Assembly (NCBI GenBank): GCA_044228435.1
Contig: JBGAUW010000005.1
Coordinates: forward strand, 62,001 to 126,000
Source: Bog-950 sp044228435
Lineage (GTDB): Bacteria; Bacteroidota; Bacteroidia; Chitinophagales; LD1
Direction: 5' to 3'
DNA: 64,000 nucleotides
Within the stretch, counting starts at the first letter, position 1, and every line of letters starts with the position of its first letter. The position numbers and the translations under genes are program-made. Below, piece by piece: positions 6,796-14,054 of the stretch. The notes under the pieces were generated by a model. The model saw only the letters and a program-made list of their open reading frames with translations, was not told the origin of the DNA and searched no databases.

Positions 6796-8403
6796 TTGAA
6801 ACATTCTACCCGCCTCTTTATTCCTTTTTTATCGCTCTTACTTTTCTATAGCCTTAGCGATGCACAGGCACCCACCTTAGGGTCGCTTACTAACTTTGTT
6901 CTTTTTTCTTCTAACGGAGCGGTTTCTAATACGGGCATAACGCGCTTAACAGGCAACGTAGGCACCAACAACGGAAGCAGCACGGGCTTTGGTAATATTG
7001 ATGGGGGCATGCATGATGGCGACCCGGCCAGCATACAGGCAGCTGCCGATTTACTGCTCGCCTATAATCAGTTAAACAGCGCAATACCTACTTATTTTCC
7101 GGCCCCTTTGCTTGGTAACGGACAAACAATGTTAGCGGGGGTACATTCTATTGGCAGTGCTGCTACCCTTAATGGTAATCTTATTTTAGATGGGCAGAAT
7201 AATTCGGGTGCCGTATTTATAATAAAAATTCAGGGGTCGTTTTCTACCAACGCAGCAGCGAAGGTAAAATTGGTAAATGGCGCCCAGGCCTGCAATGTAT
7301 TTTGGAAAGTAGAAGGCAAAGTAAGTATGGCTACCGCTACAACTATGCGCGGCACCATAATAGCCAACAATGCCGCTATTGAAATGAATACAAACGATAC
7401 GCTGGAAGGCCGCGCCTTTGCCAAAACCGGTGCTATTACAGTAGATGGCATACTTGGCTATACGCCCATTGGCTGCGGCAGCCCGGTGCTAACAGGTCCA
7501 ATAGCGCCTAACCTGCGCACTGTAGCATGCTATGCTCTTTTTTCGGCCAATGGAGCGGTTTCTAATAAAGGCATAACGCATGTAACAGGCGATGTTGGAA
7601 CCAACGTAGGGTTAACCACCGGCTTTGATACTGTTTACGTTAACGGCACTATTCACCCCTCGCCCGATGCATCTACCGCACAGTGCGCTGCTGATTTAGC
7701 AATTGTAAATAGTTACCTGCAGCTACTACCGGTAGATATTGAGTTACTTTACCCGGCCCAGTTTGGCAATAACCTGGTTTTAACCCCACACACTTATTTG
7801 TTAGATGCGGCTACTGTGTTTACCGATACGGTTTTTTTAAATGCACAGGGCAATGCCAATGCGGTGTTTGTTTTTAAAATAATTGGTGCGCTTTCTACCA
7901 GCACTTATTCCATGGTGCAACTGGTTAATGGTGCGCAGGCAAAAAATGTTTACTGGCTTGTAGAAGGCGCGGTAGGCATAAATAATTATTCGGTTTTTAA
8001 CGGTACCCTCGTTTGTAATAATGGTGCCCTTGGCGCTTTAAACACCGGTGTAACTATTAACGGCCGTGCATTAACCACTAACGGAGCTCTTACAACCAAA
8101 GCTATTACTGCCGCTATACAATCCGGTTGCGGTATTATTACCGGCATTGAAAATTTACCGTTACAAATTGCAACGCTTTACCCCAATCCTTTTAATGAAA
8201 CTTTAAATATTGTGATACCTGAGGACAACCTACAGGACAAGGCAGAACTCAGGCTGTTTAATGCCCTGGGCGCTGAGGTAATGAATAGTACCATCAGCAA
8301 ACAAGTAACTACCCTTAACCTACACCTGCCTGCGGGCGTATATTTTTACCAGGTTACAAGCAACCATACACCGGTGCAATATGGCCGGGTTATTTCGCAA
8401 TAA
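6796..8403 (+). CDS. Secreted protein with two ice-binding-like (DUF3494) domains and T9SS sorting domain
   Basis: 535 residues beginning with a signal peptide (KHSTRLFIPFLSLLLFYSLSDAQ). Two homologous DUF3494 domains follow in tandem. The first starts near residue 25 (GSLTNFVLFSSNGAVSNTG, then NVGTNNGSSTGF); the second starts near residue 237 (VACYALFSANGAVSNKG, then DVGTNVGLTTGF). Each ends with a KLVNGAQACNVFWKVEG- or QLVNGAQAKNVYWLVEG-type strand and a GRA(F/L) strand, the DUF3494 beta-helix pattern known from ice-binding proteins. The last 80 residues (LYPNPFNETLNI ... GVYFYQVTSNHTPVQYGRVIS) form a T9SS type A sorting domain. The start codon is TTG at 6796; an in-frame stop at 6781 leaves no ATG. 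Whether it binds ice or acts as an adhesin cannot be told from sequence. Confidence 0.85.
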   Translation: MKHSTRLFIPFLSLLLFYSLSDAQAPTLGSLTNFVLFSSNGAVSNTGITRLTGNVGTNNGSSTGFGNIDGGMHDGDPASIQAAADLLLAYNQLNSAIPTYFPAPLLGNGQTMLAGVHSIGSAATLNGNLILDGQNNSGAVFIIKIQGSFSTNAAAKVKLVNGAQACNVFWKVEGKVSMATATTMRGTIIANNAAIEMNTNDTLEGRAFAKTGAITVDGILGYTPIGCGSPVLTGPIAPNLRTVACYALFSANGAVSNKGITHVTGDVGTNVGLTTGFDTVYVNGTIHPSPDASTAQCAADLAIVNSYLQLLPVDIELLYPAQFGNNLVLTPHTYLLDAATVFTDTVFLNAQGNANAVFVFKIIGALSTSTYSMVQLVNGAQAKNVYWLVEGAVGINNYSVFNGTLVCNNGALGALNTGVTINGRALTTNGALTTKAITAAIQSGCGIITGIENLPLQIATLYPNPFNETLNIVIPEDNLQDKAELRLFNALGAEVMNSTISKQVTTLNLHLPAGVYFYQVTSNHTPVQYGRVISQ

Positions 8404-8425
8404 CAATAACTGATTTTAGTTTTCC

Positions 8426-8473
8426 ATCGCCGTTAATTATCCGCTCTATCCTAAGCGCGTAGTTAACGGCGAT
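8426..8473. terminator. Possible bidirectional terminator hairpin
   Basis: ATCGCCGTTAA (8426-8436) pairs perfectly with TTAACGGCGAT (8463-8473), followed by TTTAATT on the plus strand. The loop is long (26 bases). It lies between the convergent ends of the ice-binding-like gene and the gene at 8489-9061, a sensible place for a shared terminator. Confidence 0.5.
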
Positions 8474-8488
8474 TTTAATTACAGGGCA

Positions 8489-9061
8489 TTACGCCACCGC
8501 CTTACCGGCTTCGAATACTCCTATATCGCGGGAAATAGGACCGGTGGTGTTTTTTTTGTTGTGTTCTGCCCTTAGTATATCAAACAATATCTGCTTTTGC
8601 TTTTCATCCAGTCCGTTCACAAATTGCTGCATGCGTTCTACCTCCGGTTGTCGCCCGGCCACCTGTTCGGCCTTTAACTCTTTTACAAACCGGTTCCAGT
8701 AGGGGAAGGTTTGGGTGCGTTGTATATCGGCCATGGGCGCATATTCTTTTTGCACCTGCATGCCCACAGCCGGGTCGGTAACGGCATAGTAAAACAAGGC
8801 CAGCTTCTCTTTAGTAGCGCTGCTGTATTTGTGCTCTCTAAAGGTACGGTAAAGGGTTTGCTCGCCGGGTAGCTGGTCGTAAGGTATACTCCAGCGCAAT
8901 GCAATATTGCGTATAAGCGCATCGCGGAAAGTCCATTTGGTAAGGCAGGTAATATCGGGCACACAATCGCTACAGTAAAGCTTTACCAGCCGGTTACCGA
9001 GCTCCAGCAGGGTTTCGCGTTCCTGCTGCAATTGTTGCTGTATGTTATTTACCTGATACAA
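8489..9061 (-). CDS. Hypothetical protein with N-terminal cysteine cluster
   Basis: 190 residues, no recognised family. The frame has no ATG near its 5' end; the earliest sensible start is TTG at 9061, and an in-frame stop lies a short distance upstream. The protein is predicted to be helical and soluble, with no signal peptide. It carries a compact CSDCVPDITC cluster near residue 30, possibly metal-binding, and a charged C-terminal helix (QFVNGLDEKQKQILFDILRAEHNKK). It is divergent from the small secreted-protein gene at 9153. Codon texture is like its neighbours, supporting a real gene, but no function is proposed. Confidence 0.55.
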   Translation of the reverse strand: MYQVNNIQQQLQQERETLLELGNRLVKLYCSDCVPDITCLTKWTFRDALIRNIALRWSIPYDQLPGEQTLYRTFREHKYSSATKEKLALFYYAVTDPAVGMQVQKEYAPMADIQRTQTFPYWNRFVKELKAEQVAGRQPEVERMQQFVNGLDEKQKQILFDILRAEHNKKNTTGPISRDIGVFEAGKAVA

Positions 9062-9152
9062 TCTTGATACGCTCTTGAAACTTTGTTGATACCCCTACCG
9101 GTTGCCGGTTGTGCTGCTTTGCACCATCATTCACAAACAAAACTTTTAAGAC

Positions 9153-9476
9153 ATGAAAAAAATTCTCCTCGCGGCTATGATTTGTGCAGGTCTTTTGCTT
9201 CCGGCTATTACTAACACCAGCAGCGCTGCAAGCCTTGCTAAACGCCTTGTTACTACTATAGCGGGTTGGGTTTATTCCGCCACCTCTAACCCCGAAGAAG
9301 GCAATATTAACCGGATTGAAATTTACCGTATACCCAGCGGCGAGTTTGCCCGCGCGCAAGAATGTGGCGGCCAAAGCAATACCTGCTCGATTGATTTGCA
9401 GGGTCTGCCGAACGGTAGCTATACCGCCCGCATTTACTGCACCAACACCGTAGTTAGCAGGCAGTTTAAATTGTAA
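9153..9476 (+). CDS. Small secreted protein, unknown function
   Basis: 107 residues with a strong signal peptide (MKKILLAAMICAGLLLPAIT, then SSAAS). The mature part of about 80 residues ends in LQGLPNGSYTARIYCTNTVVSRQFKL, resembling the last strands of a T9SS-type sorting domain (LPxGxYxxR...). The usual upstream PNP motif is missing, so it may be a minimal or degenerate sorting-like domain or simply a small beta-sandwich. Four cysteines (in ECGG, NTCS, YCTN and the signal region) could include one disulfide. A probable terminator follows, suggesting a single-gene transcript. Confidence 0.7.
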   Translation: MKKILLAAMICAGLLLPAITNTSSAASLAKRLVTTIAGWVYSATSNPEEGNINRIEIYRIPSGEFARAQECGGQSNTCSIDLQGLPNGSYTARIYCTNTVVSRQFKL

Positions 9477-9492
9477 TAAACTTTGTAACGGA

Positions 9493-9538
9493 GAGGCGGC
9501 AGTAAAGTAGTGAAGGAATGCTTTGCTGCCTCCCTTTT
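9493..9538 (+). terminator. Rho-independent terminator after the small secreted-protein gene
   Basis: GAGGCGGCA (9493-9501) pairs with TGCTGCCTC (9524-9532) with one G-T wobble, and CCTTTT follows immediately. It begins 16 bases beyond the stop codon of the upstream plus-strand gene and lies before the end of the convergent gene at 9553. Confidence 0.55.
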
Positions 9539-9552
9539 CGTTCTTCATTGGC

Positions 9553-10968
9553 TTAATTAATTTGATGTAAAAACCATTCTTTACCGGGAAAGTAATTTTC
9601 CGCATTCAACAACTCCACCAAAGAAGTACGCTTAAGCTTATCGGTAGCTTTTAATAGCTTTTTACCATAAAAAATATTTTTGATAAAGATTTCTTTTGCT
9701 GCGTGAAGTTGGGTTGTGTTACGCTGTAAGTATTTTTCGTAAGCATCTAAAAAATCTAAAAGCAAGCTGGTGTTACCGGGGTTTTGCTCGTACATACACA
9801 TAAACTGCCAGCGGCGCACAATGGCATTAAAAATGGGTTCTTCTTTTACCTGGGCTTGCTGAAATAGGGACATGGCCCTTGCAAAATCTTTAGTGTAATA
9901 AAAATACTGTGCTTCGGCAAAGGCCTTATTTGTATCGGCTTGTTCGGATGGCAAATATTGTGCATATCCATCAATGAACTGCTTTATCCAGGTGGGGTTT
10001 TTATTGTTCAGAATAGCCAGCACCACAATGTTTCTAAAATCGGAAGGAGCTATTTTACCGTGTTCTACTATTTCATCGAAGCGCATACGCATCTCAAGCC
10101 CCCACAAGGCTGCGGCACCAGCCTCTTTATACCCTCTGCTGTTCCAATAAAGGCAATAGTTAACCAAATAGCTTATTACCTCTCTCAGATTTACCGATAA
10201 GGTATCGGCCGACTGAATAAACTGCTGCACTATTCTGTAATGCTGCTCTCCCTCTTCGAATGAGGTAGTTTTAAGCATTTTGTAAATGTTTAAAAACAGG
10301 TAAGCGTACGGGTAAGCGGCGTTATTAAAAGGCTCTAGCACCTCTAAAACATAGGCTATGTTATCATCATGATAAGGAGTACCCAGCACCTGGTGCCGGT
10401 TTAAAAGCTCGCAGTGGTAGCGTAGTTTTTTAAGGGCATAAAACTCATCCAAGGTTTTAATAACGGGCAATGCATCATTTGAAATGGTACGGTTTAGCTT
10501 AATATCAAACCCGTTTAAACCAAGTTCGGTTAGCAGGTGGCGCTGATAGAAAGATTCGTACGCCTGCTCAAACTGTTTATTTACCTCATTCAATAAATGC
10601 TCTTGCTCCTTATTAAAAGCATCGAACAGATGATGATTTTTATACGCCTTAAGTTTATGTATGTTTATATCGCCGGTAGCCCAAAAATCTTCCAGCGCTA
10701 AAAAACCTTCCACAGCTTTTAGCAGGTCGCTACCCGCATTGGCCTGCTTTTTTTGGTTGCCCAGGGCGGGGGCTTTTTTTTCCATTACGGCAGGGTCCAT
10801 CTTTTTTTCGTCGTAATAAGGATGTTGCTTTTTAAGATATTGAAAGAGCAAAGCCGCGCCCGACGGAACCTCAAAGTAGGGCGATTGAAGGTATACCTCT
10901 AGCTTTTGCATTTCGGCATCGCTTAATTGCTTTAAAGTGCTGGTAAGCTTGGATAGGTGTAACGACAT
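9553..10968 (-). CDS. Hypothetical helical-repeat protein
   Basis: 471 residues starting at an ATG (MSLHLSKLTSTLKQLSDAEM). No signal peptide or membrane helix is seen. The whole length appears alpha-helical with many aromatic residues, for example YFYYTKDFARAMSLFQQAQ and LLLDFLDAYEKYLQRNTTQLH, reminiscent of TPR-like arrays without a firm consensus. Proteins with a similar opening (KLTSTLKQLSDxEMxKLExYLxSPYF) are common in Bacteroidota as uncharacterised proteins. It faces the LytTR/kinase cluster across a 303-base divergent region. No function is assigned. Confidence 0.7.
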   Translation of the reverse strand: MSLHLSKLTSTLKQLSDAEMQKLEVYLQSPYFEVPSGAALLFQYLKKQHPYYDEKKMDPAVMEKKAPALGNQKKQANAGSDLLKAVEGFLALEDFWATGDINIHKLKAYKNHHLFDAFNKEQEHLLNEVNKQFEQAYESFYQRHLLTELGLNGFDIKLNRTISNDALPVIKTLDEFYALKKLRYHCELLNRHQVLGTPYHDDNIAYVLEVLEPFNNAAYPYAYLFLNIYKMLKTTSFEEGEQHYRIVQQFIQSADTLSVNLREVISYLVNYCLYWNSRGYKEAGAAALWGLEMRMRFDEIVEHGKIAPSDFRNIVVLAILNNKNPTWIKQFIDGYAQYLPSEQADTNKAFAEAQYFYYTKDFARAMSLFQQAQVKEEPIFNAIVRRWQFMCMYEQNPGNTSLLLDFLDAYEKYLQRNTTQLHAAKEIFIKNIFYGKKLLKATDKLKRTSLVELLNAENYFPGKEWFLHQIN

Positions 10969-11271
10969 TTTCGCTTAACGGCTTTCGGGTTAAATATTAC
11001 AGAATACCATCCAAAAACAACTGCTTATTTGTTAATTGAACGGGTTCAGGGGGCCGATTTTCTTGTTTTCAAAGATAAAAAAAGGGGGTTTTGACCGGAA
11101 AATGTTTGGCTTGTAAAATACGCGCCAAACCTTGTGTGGGTGCGGGTTTCGGCCCCTCTGTTAGTACAAAAACCTGCCTAAAACGACCTTTTACAGGCAG
11201 AAAACGACCCAATTCTGTCTTTGGCGTGCAGTACTAAGAGGAAGTATCATTGTATCAACAAAACAACCCCT
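10969..11271. other. 303-base divergent region upstream of the LytTR gene
   Basis: It lies between the start of the helical-repeat gene (minus) and the LytTR gene (plus). It contains the direct-repeat pair and overlapping hairpin annotated at 11173-11209. Apart from an AAAAAAGGGGG tract near 11080-11092, nothing else gene-like is visible. An alternative TTG start for the LytTR gene exists at 11221. Confidence 0.5.
11173..11209 (+). promoter_or_regulatory. Candidate LytTR-type operator: 9-base direct repeats, 12-base spacer
   Basis: AAAACGACC occurs exactly at 11180-11188 and again at 11201-11209, a 21-base (two helical turn) period with a 12-base spacer. AgrA-type LytTR regulators are known to bind two 9-base direct repeats with this spacing. 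An overlapping hairpin (CTGCCTAAAA with TTTTACAGGCAG, two-base bulge) spans 11174-11200. The site lies 63 bases upstream of a LytTR-domain gene, so autoregulation is plausible. The repeat only partly resembles published LytTR consensus sequences. Confidence 0.45.
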
Positions 11272-11775
11272 ATGGAGCACAATTTTAGACAGCCTAATGG
11301 CCAAACCGACCCTACCGTTTTACTAGCCGATAAGAACGGTTGGTACTATGCCCGTTTATCGGAAATTGTTTACTGCGTTAGCGACAACTCGTACACCGAG
11401 GTATACTTAACCAATGGCGAAAAGCTGATAGTAACCAAACCCCTAAAATATTACGAGCAATTAACTGCGCCCTTTGGTTTTTTACGCATCCATCAATCGT
11501 ATCTTATAAATACCATGCACCTGCTAAGTATTACCCGGCTGGAAAGTATATGGCACGCGCTATTGGCCAACGACTACCTGATACCTATTTCGCGCGACCG
11601 CAAAACCTTGTTATTGGAAAAATTAGAGAAACAAAGCCTAAGTGATGCCGGCGCTTATTACCAAAAACCTGCTGAACCTATAGCCATTAAGCCTAAGAGC
11701 GAAACGGTGCTAAAGGTAAACCGCGAGTTTGTGGCGCCTGCCGAAGAGAAAGTACTGAATGTTCACACTGGATAA
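11272..11775 (+). CDS. LytTR DNA-binding domain protein
   Basis: 167 residues from the ATG at 11272 (MEHNFRQPNG). A TTG at 11221 would add 17 residues with no domain content. Residues about 20-115 form a LytTR domain: ARLSEIVYCVSDNSYTEVYL, then GEKLIVTKPLKYYEQL, GFLRIHQSYLINTMHL and IPISRDRK, matching the L-x-x-I-x-Y-c-e/v-x-x-x-x-Y-T and FxRxHxSYLIN signatures. There is no receiver domain, so it is a stand-alone LytTR regulator as often seen in Bacteroidota. It precedes two histidine kinases and a receiver gene, so it may be an output of that set. The tail beyond residue 115 is polar and probably disordered. Confidence 0.85.
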   Translation: MEHNFRQPNGQTDPTVLLADKNGWYYARLSEIVYCVSDNSYTEVYLTNGEKLIVTKPLKYYEQLTAPFGFLRIHQSYLINTMHLLSITRLESIWHALLANDYLIPISRDRKTLLLEKLEKQSLSDAGAYYQKPAEPIAIKPKSETVLKVNREFVAPAEEKVLNVHTG

Positions 11776-11800
11776 AATTAAACATGCAATAAGTTATGAG

Positions 11801-11838
11801 AGGTTTTGCTTAACGGGTGCCGTTAAACAAAAAACCTA
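11801..11838. promoter_or_regulatory. Long hairpin between the LytTR and kinase genes
   Basis: TTAACGG (11810-11816) and CCGTTAA (11820-11826) form a perfect stem with a three-base loop. Flanking AGGTTTTG (11801-11808) and CAAAAAACCT extend it with small mismatches. A second mini-hairpin, AAGCC-CGAT-GGCTT, follows near 11856-11869. No U-tract follows, so it could be an operator or an RNA-processing element separating the regulator from the kinase. Confidence 0.45.
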
Positions 11839-11886
11839 AGAGGCAAACAAACATATAAGCCCGATGGCTTAAATAAACAGAGAAAA

Positions 11887-13596
11887 ATGAGGTTCTCCTT
11901 CAACCCAAAACTCTTACTGTTAAGTATCGCTATCTTTATAGGTATAGCGCTTATAAGCTATTTTACATGGGTAAACCACATACCCGGCGGTGCCATAATA
12001 CCGATACTTACCTGCACCGCCCTGTTTGTAATAGCCACAGGCTTTAGCGTAAGTGAGCAGGAAAAACACCGGGAAGACGAAAAAAAATGGACACAAGAAC
12101 TTAAGAAAAAATCGATTGATATAGCGGATTTTAAAGCAGTATTTGAATCGACACCCGGCTTGTTTTTGCTGCTAAGCCCCGATTTAATAATACAAGCCGT
12201 AAGCGACGAATACCTGGCGGCCACCATGACCCGCCGTGCCGAAATACTGGGCCGCCCTTTGTTTGATGTTTTTCCGGATAACCCCAACGACCCTACTGCC
12301 AATGGCGTTAGTAACCTTAGGCAATCGCTTAATACGGTGTTGCGCACCAAGGCCGCACACGCCATGCCTGCCCAAAAATATGATATCCGCCGCGCCGATG
12401 GTACGTTTGAAGAGCGCTTTTGGGACCCTATAAACAAGCCGGTTTTAAACGCACAAAAAGAACTGGTTTATATTATACATAACGTAACTGATATTACCGA
12501 GCGCATTTCGGGCGAAAACAATTTATCAACCGCCACCAAAGAAATTAAAGAGCTATACGATAAGGCACCGTGCGGTTATTTTTCGGTAGATGCGGGCATA
12601 AGCATTTGCAACATTAACCAAACGCTGCTACAGTGGCTGGGCTATACCGCAGAAGAGGTAGTGGGCAAAATGAAATTTGAAGACCTGCTAAGCACTGAAA
12701 GCCGCCAGGATCATTTGGCCACTTACGATACCGTTTTTAAAAAATATTTGGACCAGGGCTACATAAGCAACCTTGAGTTTGTGTTTATGCGCAAAGATGG
12801 CACCTGCTTTCCGGCGGTAGTAAACTCAGTAGCTGTATTTAACGATAAGGGAGAGTTTATAAAAAGTCGCTCTACCGTGTTTGATTATACCGAACGCAAG
12901 CAGACCGAAGAAAATTTAAAAGCCTTAAACCTGGAACTGGAATCTTTTTCATACTCGGTATCGCACGATTTACGTGCGCCATTGCGCGCCATAAACGGTT
13001 ATAGCCGGATATTGATGGAAGACTACGCCAACGGTTTAAACGACGATGCCCGCCGCATGATTTCGACCGTAATGCTGAACGCCCAAAGAATGTCGCAGCT
13101 AATAAATGACCTGCTCAACTTTTCGAAACTAAGCCGCAAAGAACTTACTAAAACAGAAATAGCCTGCACGGATTTGGTAGCGCAAATATGCAACGAGCTG
13201 AAAGAGCCCGGCCGTAACCCAAATGTTGAATTTAAAATACACACATTACCAAAAATAAAAGCCGATGGCGTAATAAAACAGGTGTGGGAAAACCTGATTT
13301 CGAACGCCGTTAAATACAGCGCTAACAGGCCCAACCCGGTGGTAGAAATAAAAGCCGAAAGCCGCCGCCATGAAACCATTTTTAGTATAAGCGATAACGG
13401 TGCAGGATTTGACATGCGCTATGCCAGCAAACTGTTTGGCGTATTTCAGCGCCTTCACTCTGAAGAGGAATTTGAAGGTACCGGTGTAGGCCTGGCCATT
13501 GTGCAACGCATTGTTACCAAGCATGGTGGCAGGGTGTGGGCCAATGGCAAGGTAAACGAAGGCGCTACTTTTTATTTCTCGCTACCCAAAAATTAA
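11887..13596 (+). CDS. Membrane PAS-domain sensor histidine kinase
   Basis: 569 residues. Two membrane helices come first (LLLLSIAIFIGIALISYFTW and IIPILTCTALFVIATGFSV), then a short coiled region. Two PAS domains follow (about residues 80-210 and 222-340, the second with CGYFSVDAG and GYTAEEVVGK). The HisKA domain has the phospho-accepting His360 in SYSVSHDLRAPLRAINGY. The HATPase_c domain shows the N box (NLISNAVKYS), G1 (DNGAGFDM) and G2 (GTGVGLAIV). This resembles phytochrome-like kinases. It is followed 8 bases later by an Rcp1-like single-domain receiver, its probable partner. The signal is not identifiable. Confidence 0.92.
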   Translation: MRFSFNPKLLLLSIAIFIGIALISYFTWVNHIPGGAIIPILTCTALFVIATGFSVSEQEKHREDEKKWTQELKKKSIDIADFKAVFESTPGLFLLLSPDLIIQAVSDEYLAATMTRRAEILGRPLFDVFPDNPNDPTANGVSNLRQSLNTVLRTKAAHAMPAQKYDIRRADGTFEERFWDPINKPVLNAQKELVYIIHNVTDITERISGENNLSTATKEIKELYDKAPCGYFSVDAGISICNINQTLLQWLGYTAEEVVGKMKFEDLLSTESRQDHLATYDTVFKKYLDQGYISNLEFVFMRKDGTCFPAVVNSVAVFNDKGEFIKSRSTVFDYTERKQTEENLKALNLELESFSYSVSHDLRAPLRAINGYSRILMEDYANGLNDDARRMISTVMLNAQRMSQLINDLLNFSKLSRKELTKTEIACTDLVAQICNELKEPGRNPNVEFKIHTLPKIKADGVIKQVWENLISNAVKYSANRPNPVVEIKAESRRHETIFSISDNGAGFDMRYASKLFGVFQRLHSEEEFEGTGVGLAIVQRIVTKHGGRVWANGKVNEGATFYFSLPKN

Positions 13597-13604
13597 ACTA
13601 ACCA

Positions 13605-14042
13605 ATGCCCAACGAAACAGAGATTTTATTAGTAGAAGATAATGCAAGCGATGCCGAAATGACGATACGCGCACTTAGAAAAAACAACCTCGCAAATTTT
13701 TTGGTACACGTAAAAGACGGTGCCGAAGCCCTGGATTTTGTTTTTGCCGAAGGCGCATTTAGCCACCGCGAAATAAGCAACAAGCCAAAAGTGATTTTGC
13801 TTGATTTAAAAATGCCGAAGGTAAATGGACTGGAGGTACTGGAGCGAATTAAGAAGGATGAACGCACCCGCGATATACCGGTGGTGGTATTAACCTCTTC
13901 TAAAGAAGACCCCGATATTAAACGCTGTTACCAGCTGGGTGTAAACAGTTATGTAGTAAAACCGGTAGAGTTTGAAGATTTCCATGAGGCAGTATCTGAT
14001 CTGGGCTTGTACTGGTTGCTGGTAAATCAAACTACACAATAA
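13605..14042 (+). CDS. Single-domain response regulator (Rcp1-like receiver)
   Basis: 145 residues, receiver domain only. The acidic pair E11/D12 (LLVEDN), phospho-acceptor D67 (VILLDLKMP), the conserved Thr in VVLTSS and the Lys in VVKPVE are all present. An insertion around residues 48-60 (FAEGAFSHREISNKP) is typical of Rcp1-type regulators, which pair with phytochrome-like kinases. There is no DNA-binding output, so it likely relays phosphate or controls a protein partner. It sits between two histidine kinases with spacings of 8 and 12 bases, implying one operon. Confidence 0.92.
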   Translation: MPNETEILLVEDNASDAEMTIRALRKNNLANFLVHVKDGAEALDFVFAEGAFSHREISNKPKVILLDLKMPKVNGLEVLERIKKDERTRDIPVVVLTSSKEDPDIKRCYQLGVNSYVVKPVEFEDFHEAVSDLGLYWLLVNQTTQ

Positions 14043-14054
14043 AAGAGAGGAATT

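Noticed and set aside
9045..9605. 186-codon minus-strand frame overlapping the small secreted gene
   Set aside because: Fully antisense to the gene at 9153, which has a signal peptide and terminator; composition looks like a shadow.
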